Below, piece after piece: positions 1 through 11,166 of a stretch of 64,000 nt of DNA. The position numbers were made by a program, and so were the translations under genes. Under the pieces are notes generated by a model. It was not told the origin of the DNA. It saw nothing but the letters and a program-made list of their open reading frames with translations, and ran no database searches. The stretch lies in contig JAULJL010000034.1 in the NCBI GenBank assembly GCA_030761205.1, positions 4,921,501-4,985,500 on the forward strand, in the 5' to 3' direction. This stretch comes from Fremontodendron californicum (lineage: Eukaryota; Streptophyta; Magnoliopsida; Malvales; Malvaceae). The stretch's first letter is position 1; the number at the start of each line of letters is the position of its first letter.

Positions 1-66
1 TATTAATTTTGTTAATTTCACCATATATTGCAGTTCAATTTTTTTTACAAGCAAAGTAGTTTCATG

Positions 67-212
67 TCATGATAGTTGTTTGTGCCTCAATTTAATTGAA
101 ATGATATTCATGCTTGTTATTTGCTTGCTTGCATATATAGGACTATGAAGAAATTGTCAGTGTAAAAAAAGTACATATAAGTTGCAAGAATGTACATATA
201 GTTATGCTACAT
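67..212 (+). repeat. Left arm of long inverted repeat
   Basis: This 146-bp segment matches the reverse complement of 19193-19338 with few differences. The match runs from TCATGATAGT through TTTAATTGAAATGATATT and GAAGAAATTGTCAGT to GTTATGCTACAT. It is the clearest evidence that the first 19 kb is one mobile unit. The inner continuation of the right arm also matches left sequence at about 1380-1560, so the left arm appears to carry an extra ~1.1 kb. Confidence 0.8.
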
Positions 213-394
213 CCTATGTGGACCATAATTGATCCTATTTCACAGTTGTTCTATATATCTACAATATTCTCATCAATCTTATATTTCTTGCAAGGAATTA
301 AGAAATTTTGAAGTATTTTTGTCTTCGTCGAGCAATATAATTTTTTAAAATTATTGACTGCAATGATGTGAATTTATTGGTTTTGGTGGTTCAT

Positions 395-2880
395 GTTTGT
401 ATATGTCCACCATCATAGTGAAGTATATGACCAAAGTATTTATCATGTATTTGCGATATTAAAGTTGTAATTGAACTTGATCTTTAATGTTTATAATATG
501 TGAATAATTGCAAGTGTTGCGTAAATGACAAAAGTCTTTCTTTCTCCCAACATATAGACCATTTGCACCCTTTTCCTCAAGTGATGGAGTAAATTTTCTT
601 ATTTGACATTTGTTTGGGGCTTGTAAAATTGAAATTTCTATGACTCTTATAAATTGTACATAAAATTTGCTTTGAAATTTCTATGACTCTTTCTTTCTCC
701 CAAAATTGTATTTGTCATGTATTTGTGATATTAAAGTTGTAATTCAACTTGATCTTCACTGTTTATAATATGTGAATATTTAAGTGTTGCGTAAATGAGA
801 AAAGTATTTCTTTCTCCCAACATATGGAAGTGATGGAGTAAATTTTCTTATGTTTATGTGACATTTGTTTGGAGCTTGTAAAAGTGAAATTTCTATTAAT
901 CTTATAAAATGTACATAAAATTTGTAAGAATGTGGCACATAATATCTTAATTGATTCATTTTTGGTAAAATACATATTATTTGTAAAAATGTACATATAG
1001 GTATGCAATATGTACATTCCTGCATACTTATATGTACATTTAAGCAAAACAATATGTACATTTTTAGTTTCTACTAAATTCAACCCTAAATTGGTGTGAT
1101 AGAATTTTACAGATAATATCTGTGTTTTACTTGAAGGGAAGGATGGGGAGATGGAATTCCAAAGTATGATGGAAAAGATTACCCCAAATATGTCATACAA
1201 AGCATACTGCCTTGAGCCTGAGGTAGGTTTCTGATTATTAATGTGCTTCCACTATCATATAAAATTGTCATGAAACTTGTCATTTTAAAGAGGAGGAACA
1301 TGTAAGAGCTTAAATCATTGGGGTGTAGGATAGAAATTGTTAGAATATAAAAAAGTACATATAGTTTGGAATAATGTACATATTGTTTTCCTACATGTAC
1401 ATATTATTTTGTTATATGTACATATAAGTTGGCTTATTTTGTTGAAGCATTTCTTATAATTTCTGTTAGTTTTTAGTCTTTTTAAATGAAAAAAATGACA
1501 TGCAAACATAGTATGATTAAAGGTTTGGCTTTAGGGAGCAAGACTCTTTTAATTGCAATTATGTTACTGCCATCGTAGTATTTACTATATTTCTTTTATG
1601 TTGCATGTCCCACAATATTGAGAGAGAGAAAAAAAAAGGATGCATTTAAATGACGTATAGGACATCAATGTTAGTAAAAAAAATATTTAATAAAAAATTT
1701 AACTTATATGTACATGGCCACAACACAATATGTACATTCCTGCATCTTTATATATACATTTAGGCAAAACAATATGTACATTTTTAGTTTTGAAGAATTA
1801 GTACAATTTTAATATGAAATAGATGCTGTCAAGAGTGGAATAATAGTTAAATGGTCCTAAATCTTAACAATATTTGTAAAAGGAAATTGAAGAAATAAGA
1901 ATTTATTACTAAGGAGATCGAAAATACAAATATACCCTTAATGAAATCAACATAATAGCAAAAACAAAACTTGATATTTTGCTTCCGATAATCTTCTTCC
2001 CCTTCTCCTTTCCCCATTTTCCATCCCTTCCCTTACTTCCTGACCTCCCCATTCTATCTGCCCTTTTTTTTTTTTCGTATATGTCAACTTGTTTTACGAA
2101 TAATTCTGATGGTGTACAATTTCCTTTTGGTATTGTAAATGTACTGTCATTGTTTTGCTTTAAGAAATTAAAGAATATGAATGTTACATGTACATATAGT
2201 TTAGTTGAATCTACATATAGTTTTGTTATAATTACATACTTTTATACTTCTATGTACATATAAGTGCGCAAATAGTTTTCCACATTTCTGAGAGATTTGT
2301 TCATATACTCTTTTTAAAGTATACATATAGTTATGCTAAATGTACATATAGCTAGGCTAAATATACATATTGTTATAGGTATATGTACATATAACTTTGC
2401 TTCTGATCTTGCAGTATTTACTATAACTCTAAACGTTTTGCCATGTATGAAAAACTTCAACAAATTTGGGCTACTCAAAATAATTTGGATGCATATTTGT
2501 GCGGGGACTGAGTTCTTATCCTCCTCCACCATCATAGTCAACTATATGAAATTGTATTTCTCGTGTATTTGCGATATTAAAGTTGTAATTCAACTTGATC
2601 TTCACTGTTTATAATATGTGAATATTTAAGTGTTGCGTAAATGAGAAAAGTCTTTCTTTCTCCCAAGATATGGAAGTGATGGAGTAAATTTTCTTATGTT
2701 ACATTTGTTTAGTCCTTGTAAAATTGAAATTTCTATGAATCTTATAAAATGTACATTAAATTTGTAAGAATGTGGCACATAATATGTTAATTGATTCATT
2801 TTTGGTAAAATACATATTATTTGTAAGAATGTACATATAGGTATGCAATATGTACATATTGTTTTGCTATATGTACATAT
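395..2880 (+). repeat. Three dispersed copies of a ~300-bp direct repeat
   Basis: Copies start near 400, 705 and 2525. Each contains a block like GCGATATTAAAGTTGTAATT, then TTTATAATATGTGAATA, GTGTTGCGTAAATGA, a run ending TTTCTTTCTCCCAA, and GGAGTAAATTTTCTTAT. Copies two and three continue into the same ATGTACAT-bearing tail. The rest of 1-3097 is AT-rich, with no coding sequence that I can support. Confidence 0.7.
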
Positions 2881-2995
2881 ACATATTGTTTTGCTATATG
2901 TACATTCTTGCTTATTGTTTTGCTATATGTACATATACATATTGTTTTGCTATATGTACATATTATTTTGCTATACGTACATATTATTATATTAT
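2740..2995. repeat. Dense ATGTACAT cluster, partly tandem
   Basis: The block TATTGTTTTGCTATATGTAC recurs at a spacing of roughly 30-37 bp, so ATGTACAT occurs several times in under 200 bp just upstream of the transposase gene. Similar blocks lie near 900-1070, 1370-1425, 1705-1790, 2190-2395 and 6120-6345. On the right side they lie near 17145-17240, 17590-17700 and 19140-19235. The motif is a perfect palindrome. Confidence 0.75.
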
Positions 2996-3097
2996 ATTTT
3001 CTCTTGATTGGTCTTTTTACTTTTGGGTTCAAACGTAAAAGTCTATTGTTGCTTTATACATTGCAGAAACATATTGTTCGATCATTATAAAGTTGAA

Positions 3098-5443
3098 ATG
3101 AGTGAATCAAGCGTTAACAAAAGAGTGTATTGTTATTGTCATATTGATGGTGAGGTCTTGATTGTTAATGGCGACTATATAGAATATCGAGGTGGAAGAA
3201 CAGTGGGTGTGATGATCGATGAAAACACTAGTTTTGAAGAATTAGTGCATCAAGTTGGGGAAAAATTAGGGAAGAGTGTTGATGGTCATGTATTTAGATA
3301 TACATTGGAGTTTGACAAAACCAAGCTAATTGATTTGGTGAATGATGCCGGTTTGACAGATTTGATAAATTTTACTAATCGATTATGCAATTTGTATATT
3401 TTTCGAACTGAAGTGATTGAATCCGCCAACAACAATGACAGAAATATAGTGCATCATTCGAACGAAGATCTGTTCTGGTAAGAAATATAAAGGCTTTATA
3501 ACATAAAAGTATATAATTGCGTTACGTCTTAATCATCTTTTTGTTATAATTGCAGTGGGGTTATTGACAATGAAGACATAAGTGGAAACTATTCTGAGAG
3601 GGAACGTAATGTAGGTTCTTCCGTTGAATGTTCTACTTCGAAGATATCTGGTGTTATTGTTGAATGTACTGCTGCGAACAAAAATCATTTTGCAAGCGAA
3701 ATTTGGAAAGATCACATTATTGGCAGCGGTCAGAAATTCAAAGATGCATTTGCCTTTAGGCTGGGTCTTTATCAATTTAGTATTGCGAATGGATTTGCAT
3801 ATAAGTTTAAAAGGAATAGTAAGTCTTTTATTAGTGTGGACTGCAAGGCTGAAGGTTGTCCTTGGCATTTAACTGCTTCGAAGATGCGATCTACTGACTT
3901 TATGGTTGTGGGGACATTTCTAAATGTGCACAACCACTGTGCGCAAGATGCAATACAAAGTAGACCTTCTTCGAAGTCAAAATTTGTTGCTGCCATAATT
4001 TCAGAGAAAATGAATTTGCAACCGGACACAACGCCACATCAAATTCGTGCTGCATTAGAATCTGAATGTGGAATACCAGTGACCTACCAGCAAGCTTGGG
4101 CATGCAAAGAGCAATCCATGAAGTTGCTGCATGGGAAAGTCGAGGACTCGTACAAATTTGTTCCATGGTTGTGTGAGCAAATCAAAGATGCTGACCCCCA
4201 AAGTGTCGTAATCTGCACTTATGATAATGGTAATCATTTTAAGCAATTGTTTATCGCTTATGGATGCTCAATTATTGGTTTTTTGAATGGGTGTCGAGGG
4301 TTGATTTTTATTGATGGTTGCCATTTGAGTGGACCTTATAAAGGGACGTTATTATCTGCTAGCTCAATAGATGCAAATAATCAGCTGTTCCCACTTGCAT
4401 ATGCAATTGTTAGCTCAGAAAGTTTAGACAATTGGATGTGGTTCCTGGAAATTTTAAAGTCAAATGTTACCAGAGATGTTTCGGTAACCATTATTTATGA
4501 TAGGAACCAGAATATTATCACTAGTGTTGGCACAATATTTGGATCGGCTTGTCATGCTTATTGTTACAGACATATTAAGGAAAACTTTAGTGCTGAAGTT
4601 AGCAAATTGATGCATGGTGGGAAAAAAGTGAAGGAGCAAGCCCTACAGTTGTTGGATGCAGTGGTTTATGCTAGACTTGAATAGGATTACAATGTTGCAT
4701 TCACAAATTTGACCATGTACAAAAAAGAGCTAGGTCAATGGGTGTTAGATAATCAGCCAGAACATTGGGTCATGTCAAAATTCAGTCATCCTCGTTGGGA
4801 TCATATTACTAGCAACGTTGTAGAGTCTTTCAATGCATGGTTAGTCAAGGAGAGGCGACACAACATCATTTCCCTCATCAATGAGCATAGAGAAAAATTG
4901 GCTAAAAAAATTTATAAAGCTAAGTCTGATGTCAGTAATTGGAAATATGGAGTTGGGAAGAATGTTGAGGAAAAATTACTGGAGAGTATTGGAAGAAGTA
5001 AATACTTCCATGTTTCTTGTTATAGCGATTTCACCGCTAAGGTAAGTCACGGCAACAAAGACATTGTTGTTAACTTGAGGACTCGACAATGCACATGTTT
5101 AGGATGGCAAATGAGTGGACTTCCTTGTGCCCATGCTTCTGCAGTCATTGAAGCAAAACATGGAGACATATATCAGTTCGTTGATGATTGTTATAAGTCA
5201 ACGAAACAAGAGTTGATTTATTCACTTACAATGGCTCCAGTTAAGACTCATAACTTGCTTGATTTCACTCTATCAGACAGCAGTCATTTATCGTTGAAGC
5301 CTCCTTTAACGAAGAGGCCACCCGGTAGACCAAAAGTCAAGCGCATTGAATCACAATTTATCAAGAAACGAGAAATTCATTGCTCTAAGTGTAAGCAAAT
5401 TGGTCACAATCGAGCTTCATGCAGATCGCCAAATCCAGTGTAA
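3098..5443 (+). pseudogene. MuDR-type MULE transposase with one in-frame stop
   Basis: My model has two exons: 3098-3477, a 78-bp intron (GTAAGA donor, TTGCAG acceptor) and 3556-5443, for 756 codons including the internal and final stops. The ATG at 3098 opens an N-terminal domain typical of plant MuDR proteins. A Mutator DNA-binding zinc domain follows (CKAEGC near residue 222, HNHC near 252). The MULE transposase core has FIDGCHLSGPYKG (Asp 380) and IYDRNQ (Asp 442). The SWIM zinc finger is CTCLGWQMSGLPCAH from about residue 639, and a CCHC knuckle starts near 736 (CSKCKQIGHNRASC). The frame is open throughout except for TAG at 4682-4684 (codon 503), after the second Asp and before the SWIM finger. 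The reading frame continues unchanged beyond it, so this looks like a single recent nonsense change. As it stands the protein would lack the SWIM and knuckle domains. Confidence 0.88.
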
Positions 5444-6427
5444 AGCAATTGTAAGTTTTACATGATTACTATTTAAATTTACTTTTTGTGAAATATGGTT
5501 ACATGCCAACACGGTATAACTTATATCTTTTTCATGTGTTAAATGCAGGTTCATGGTTACATACCTTACCTTTTGTAAAGGAGTGGCAACTTTTTTGTAA
5601 AGTCAATTGATACTTTGTTCAACCCTATCAGAAGAATATGAATGTTGAAGGTGCTATATTTCATTTTTTGACGCACCTCAATTGTATATGTAGGTTTAGG
5701 GTTTACAAGGTTAGAGGTGCAATATTTTTTGTTCCAGCACCGAAATATGTTTGTAGGTTAGAAATTGAATGGTTCAACGTGCTATATTTTTTGTGAAAGC
5801 ACTGAATCGATGTCTAGACCTTTTTTTGTTTAATGTATAGGCATGCCTTACATTTTGTACAGCAATGTGTAGACCTTTTTTTGTTTAATCGGTCTGTTGC
5901 ATTTAGGTTCACAAGCTTCATAAGCTTTTGGGTTTAGGTGGGAATATTGTTTAGTCTAGTCTTCTCTTCTTATTTATGGTGTATGTAACTTCCTGTATTG
6001 TGTACAACATCATATTTTTGGAATGAATGAAAGAAAATATCAACTTTCTTCGTTCGAAGTTGATGATATTAGTTGGATTTGTTATTGTGTAGTGCTACGG
6101 ACTTGGGCAGAAGACAATATGTACATTCTTGCTTATATTTACAACTACGAAAATGAATATGTACATTTGTAGTTTCTCCTAAATTTAACCATCAATTTTA
6201 GTAACAAAAAATTTAATTCACAATATAACTTATATGTACATGGCCAGAAGACAATATGTACATTCCTGCATACCTATATGTACATTAAGGCAAAATAATA
6301 TGTACTTTTTTTTTCTTATGTACATTAGTAGAAACTTATATGTACATTGAAACTTATATTTCATTTGAACTTTATTTTAGTAATTTCATATATATAGTTA
6401 TATACTTTTTTAAGTTTAAAAAAAAAA
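5444..6427. other. Transposase 3' flank with ATGTACAT cluster
   Basis: No gene is visible. A possible 3' UTR runs into AT-rich DNA. Between 6115 and 6350 there is another ATGTACAT cluster, which repeats the order seen at 1010-1070 and 1720-1790 (CAATATGTACATTCCTGCAT, then AAGGCAAAA and a further motif). Confidence 0.6.
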
Positions 6428-7370
6428 TTGGAGGCACGGCCTACGGCCGCGGCTCGGATGAACAAAAATAATCGAACTGGGCAGGAATGCAAAATTTTGA
6501 AGACAGAATGTTCGAGCCGCGGCTCAACGCCGTGGCGTCAAGCAAATGAAAGGAATATACTGCCTTCCAAAAATAGCAGACAGAAAAACGAGGCTGCGAC
6601 TTTACGCCGCGGCTTACTCTTACGGTTTAACATCTGCATCAGACAGAAAAACGACGCCGTGGCCTTGGGCCTAGGCTCACTCTTAGGGTTTAACCCTAAA
6701 CCAGACAGAAAAACGAGGCCGCGGCTTTACGCCGCGGCTCACTCTTACGGTTTAACCTCTGCAGCAGACAGAAAAACGACGCCGTGGCGCAGGGCCAAGG
6801 CTCACTCTTAGGGTTAAACCCTAAACCAGACAGAAAAACGAGGCCGCGGCTATACGCCGCGGCTAACTCTTACGGTTTAACCTCTGCAGCAGACAGAAAA
6901 ACGACGCCGTGGCCTAGGGCCGAGGCTCACTCTTAGGGTTTAACCCTAAACCAGACAGAAAAACGAGGCCGCGGCTTTACGTCGCGGCTCACTCTTACGG
7001 TTTAACCTCTGCAGCAGACAGAAAACGACGCCGTGGCCTAGGGCCGAGGCTTACTCTTAGGGTTTAGGGTTTATCCAGACAGAAAAAAGAGGCCGCGGCT
7101 TTACGCCGCGGCTTTATCTTACAATTTAACCTCTGCAGCAGACAGAAATATGACGCCACGGCTTGGTGCCGAGGCTCACTCTTAGGGTTTAACTAAAGTG
7201 TCAGACAGAGAACCGATGCCGTGGCTTGGGCCGCGGCGCACTCATACGGTTTAAACTCCGAACCACACAGAAATACGAAGCCGCGGCCATGGGCCATGGC
7301 GCAAAAATCCAGAAACCGCGTGAATAAGTCAGTAGCTATAAGCCGCGGCGTAGAGCCACGGCGCCATGGG
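6428..7370. repeat. GC-rich minisatellite, ~125-bp unit of two ~62-bp halves
   Basis: AGACAGAAAAACGA recurs about every 62 bp (near 6578, 6640, 6703, 6766, 6827, 6893, 6955, 7017 and on to about 7265, with later copies degenerate). Two half-types alternate. One has GGCCGCGGCTTTACGCCGCG, an inverted repeat able to form a hairpin, followed by CTCTTACGGTTTAACCTC. The other has GACGCCGTGGCC and GGCCGAGGC, then TTAGGGTTTAACCCTAAACC, which resembles back-to-back plant telomere repeats. GC content is far above the surrounding sequence. Short open frames inside it follow from the repeat and are not called as genes. Confidence 0.85.
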
Positions 7371-8511
7371 TAATAAACGGTTTTTTTAAATATTTCTAAC
7401 CCTAACACCATCAACTGCTTTAAAAACCCCAAAATAGCTTCACCCTTATGTTTATCACAATTTTTTGTCTCTCTTTAGAATCTCTTCTCTCCCAACAATT
7501 TTCCCAACATAATTTTCCATTCTTATAGAAAACCCATTTATGTCATTCTCACAGCTCTCATCTTTCCCAACAAACTTCTTCTCCATACATCTTTCTCTCA
7601 ATTTCATCAAAGTTGAAGCAAACGAATAATTTCATCAAAGTTTTAAATTCAAGTAAGTTTATATTGTTTCTTCAAGTTTCTTTATATTTGTTGGTTGTTG
7701 TGGGTTGAAATGCAAAAGTATTGGTTATTGTTGATTGGTTTATTTGAAAATCATGGCAATTTTTGGACTGGGTTTTGTTGAATTATAGTCAACATTGAAA
7801 ATTTTGCTACTGATGACATTGTGTTTGATTATTTCGTGTTGATTGATTTATTTAGTGATGAAATTGTAGAAGAATTTAACTATTGCTTTAGAGGTGTTTG
7901 GTTGATTGAAGAAAATTGTTGAATTTGGTAGATATTAACCAACTTAGAACTACTGTCATGGGATTGAAGAAGAAACTCAAGGGTAGCAGTAGTAATAGAA
8001 CTTTTGATATTACTAAGTTCGTGTCCGAAGCGACAGTATTACGACATACCCAATCTCTCCTCCAAAAAAGCCCTATTCCAGAGAGGGGGTTGAATCTTGA
8101 TCCGCGTCATCGTGAGTATCAACAGGTAATTAATTCGCGCAATTGGCAGAAATTTTGTGCTCCACCTCAATCCGCAGTGCTACCGGTGGTTAGAGAATTT
8201 TATGCTAATGCAGCCGAAGCCAGTGGTGATACGATTTTCGTCCGAGGATGTCAAGTACCGTTTGATCCGCAGACAATTAATCAATATTACCAGACACCGA
8301 ATATTGTGGATGATGACTTTAGTCGGTATTTGAATGGCCACATTGACATGACTGTAGTCACAACACATTTATGCCCACAGGGGACTACTTGGAAAATATC
8401 GAAAGGGGAGCTTGTTTCGTTCAAGGCCAACACTCTGGATAAAGAGGTTAAGGTGTGGATGCATTTTCTAGCGGCCAAAATGCTTCCATGTAAGCATGTT
8501 AGCGATGTCAC

Positions 8512-10017
8512 TGATAACTCGTATAATTATATAGTTTTTAGTTATGTTTTATTATTGTTTTGTGTCAAATACGAGTTATTATTGCTTAGTCTACTTGTGT
8601 TTATGATCTTTTATATTTTTATGTAATTTGGTGTTTTTCACGAGTTTCTTTGAGTGATTTCAGATTACTAGGTTAAATCAACAATTAAGGGCAAATCCAG
8701 TTCAGTTCCAGTTCCGACACCTTTTGCCATATCAGCTATATCTGGAGTTTCACTGAAGCAATAAGGCTGAAATTTTAACCGTGCAAAGTTAAGAGGCATA
8801 TCTATCTTTTTCATGTTTTACACTTCTTGAAACGGAGTCGTTTTCCCTAGCGAAATCGATCATCAAGTTGGCTGATGTGCAATGACGTCTGTGCTGACCT
8901 GTTTTGGTATTTTGACCATATCTTCCGATCCACATAAGCAAATGATCTGATTCCAACGGCTATGGATCCGTAACTGATAGGGGCATATTTTTCTAGAAGA
9001 CTATTTGATCAGATTGAGCCTCCAACATTGACAAAATCGATCATCAAGCTGGCTGATCAGAATTGTCATACAATATGACGAAAATTGTTAGAAAAATGCA
9101 CCCACCTATTATACCTACCTTTGAAATTTGTAAAGCTTGTCTCTTGTCATTTAGCCCTCCAAAATGTGTATAAATAGAGGGCCTTGGATGAGTATTGGGA
9201 AATATTGTAGATTGGTAGGATATTAGCCATTGTAATAAAATTCTCTAAGTTTTCTTCTTCTTTCCTTTCTCTAGTTTTCTTGTTCTTTACTTATGTTTCT
9301 TACATTCCTTTTCATTTTATTCATATCTAGTATGTGTTGCTAATCATATTGTTGAGGTGATGAGGTGAAGCTTTTGGTAAATGCTAAGGTTAGTCTCTTA
9401 AACTTGAGCTAAAATGAATCATCATTTATAAACATTAGTATAGATAATATTTTCTTTTGGTTTAAAATCATACTTGCAAAGTAGAGATCTTGATTCGTTA
9501 TTGACAAGGAAAATGGCACAGTAAATGCTTGGTTTCATAACCTTGATTTGTTGTAGACATATACCTTGGCATAAGGAATGCTTGGACTCTTTTTATGAGT
9601 TTTGAGGACACCAAATGAACATAATATCATATGCTATGGACGTTGGACAATTTGGACTGAATTGCTAAACCTTCCGATTGGAACCTCCCTTATGTGTGGA
9701 TTTCAATTGTGTAATAAAACAAGATTAATCTTAGCATAACACCAAGAGTGGATTCTCTAACCTCAACATCTTTTCTTATTGTTTTTTATATCTTGTTTAA
9801 TTGCTTTTATGTTATTTTGTTTATTTTGTTCTCTAATATCTTGTTTACTTTCTTTGTTATTGATTCCCTAATATCTTGTTTATTTTCTTTTTCTTATATA
9901 TTTATAAACTTATACTTACTAATACGCTTCCCTGTGGTTCGACCTCGGACACCCGAGAATTTATTACTTGAACATAACCTGCACTTGGGTTTACAACTCT
10001 TAATTGAGTCACCATCA
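8512..10017 (+). mobile_element. Solo LTR of a Ty3/gypsy-like retrotransposon
   Basis: The 1506-bp segment begins TGATAACTCG and ends CACCATCA (TG...CA ends). It is flanked by the perfect 5-bp duplication GTCAC at 8507-8511 and 10018-10022. Removing it restores the interrupted reading frame exactly. It has a TATAAATA box at 9169 and possible AATAAA signals near 9230. The 3' part (9935-9990), with CCCTGTGGTTCGACCTCGGA and TTATTACTTG, resembles LTR ends of Athila/Tat-type gypsy elements. No internal coding region remains, as expected after LTR-LTR recombination. Confidence 0.88.
9169..9176 (+). promoter_or_regulatory. TATA box of the solo LTR
   Basis: TATAAATA followed by GAGGGCC lies in the middle of the LTR, the position expected for the U3 promoter, with a candidate polyadenylation signal about 60 bp downstream. 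Confidence 0.6.
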
Positions 10018-10577
10018 GTCACCAAAGATAGAGCAATTCTTCTTTATGCTATTACTACAGGCAAATCGATTGACATTGGCCAGCTTATCTACAGGGTCGT
10101 AATGCATAGTGTTAGAACAACACGGGAGGGCCTATGGTTCCCCTCCTTAATCACTCGGCTGTGTGACCAGGTTGGTGTCCAATGGGATAATGGTGAAGAG
10201 TTGTTACATCCTAAGGGTCCCATTGATGATACCATTATGTATCGTTTGACCCGAGAAATTGGTCGTCCCCCACCCGGACCTGGTGCGAGTTCATCCTCAA
10301 CCCCACAACCTCAGGAGTTAACTATGGCAGAGCGCATAACCAGACTTGAACTTCAGAATGCGCATCACCTTGCATATCATGCCCATCAAACTGAATGCTT
10401 CAAAACTGTTGAACAACTTATCCATCTTTGTGCTCGTCATATGGGTGCTGACACGACCCAATATCCCACTATGCCACCACCACCAACACCTTTGGCTCCC
10501 CAAGAAGCGGAAGAAACAGAGGAAGAAGATGAGGAAGATTAGAACTGATTAGGTGCTGACAATGAACTTGATTTAGG

Positions 10578-10712
10578 TTTGGGGGGTATTTATTAGTTAT
10601 GGTTTTATAATGTAATTTTTGGGGGTATTTATTAGTTATGGTTTTATTATGTAATTTTTGGGGGTATTATTAGTTATGGTTTTATTAGTTTATGGTTTTA
10701 TTATGTAATTTT
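10578..10712 (+). repeat. ~40-bp tandem repeat, three copies plus a partial
   Basis: The unit starts GGGGGTATTTATTAGTTATG and ends TTATGTAATTTTT, repeating at about 10581, 10620 and 10659 with a partial copy after 10690. It lies just 3' of the transposon-protein ORF. The remaining sequence to 11166 shows no gene that I can support. Confidence 0.75.
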
Positions 10713-11166
10713 TCTCTCCAATTGTTTACCCTCTGCTTTATTACGCTATATTCAACCCATGTCAACTTCTCAATTTTATTTTTGTATTTTGTTACACAAC
10801 AATTTTGCCGATGGTTGTCGATGGCAGAGCAACAAAACCAACGAGCTGTGAAACACTATGAAATTAAAAAACTGAATCAAACTTTAAAAAAAAAAGCTAA
10901 AAAAAAATAAACTAAGTAGTTATATTTCAGAAAAATTACTTAATTGTGGTGCATTTCACTTAAATATCTTCCAACTTTTCATTCTACAACCTGATATACA
11001 GCCTTTACATCAATCCTACTATTCCCGAACCAGATCACTTAGATGTACAGCTCTAAAATCCCATATGTACATTCCTGCATTCCTAAATTAACTTGTGCAG
11101 CATGAAGGCTTAAAGGTTAAAACAACATAAACAATCATGAAAGTGCAGAAAACACTGAAACAATTT

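Larger units (their letters stand above)
7958..10542 (+). pseudogene. Plant transposon-protein ORF split by a solo LTR
   Basis: Two blocks, 7958-8511 and 10023-10542, form one continuous frame of 358 codons including the stop once the LTR and one copy of its GTCAC duplication are ignored. The first block starts MGLKKKLKGSSS and contains PVVREFYANA. The second continues KDRAILLYAITTGKSIDIGQ and RLTREIGRPPPGPG, and ends in an acidic tail of Glu and Asp. This layout resembles the Putative plant transposon protein family (Pfam Transposase_32); that match is from memory. Its molecular role is unknown. I chose the ATG at 7958 because the upstream in-frame codons lack an ATG. A purine- and pyrimidine-rich leader (7440-7680) precedes it. 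The LTR supplies a stop soon after the break, so the gene is now interrupted unless the LTR is spliced out. Confidence 0.75.

Noticed and set aside
763..1200. Long - strand frames with repeated CTF/NMYIF-like peptides in the MULE arm (also 2817-3038)
   Set aside because: They are translations of the ATGTACAT repeats.
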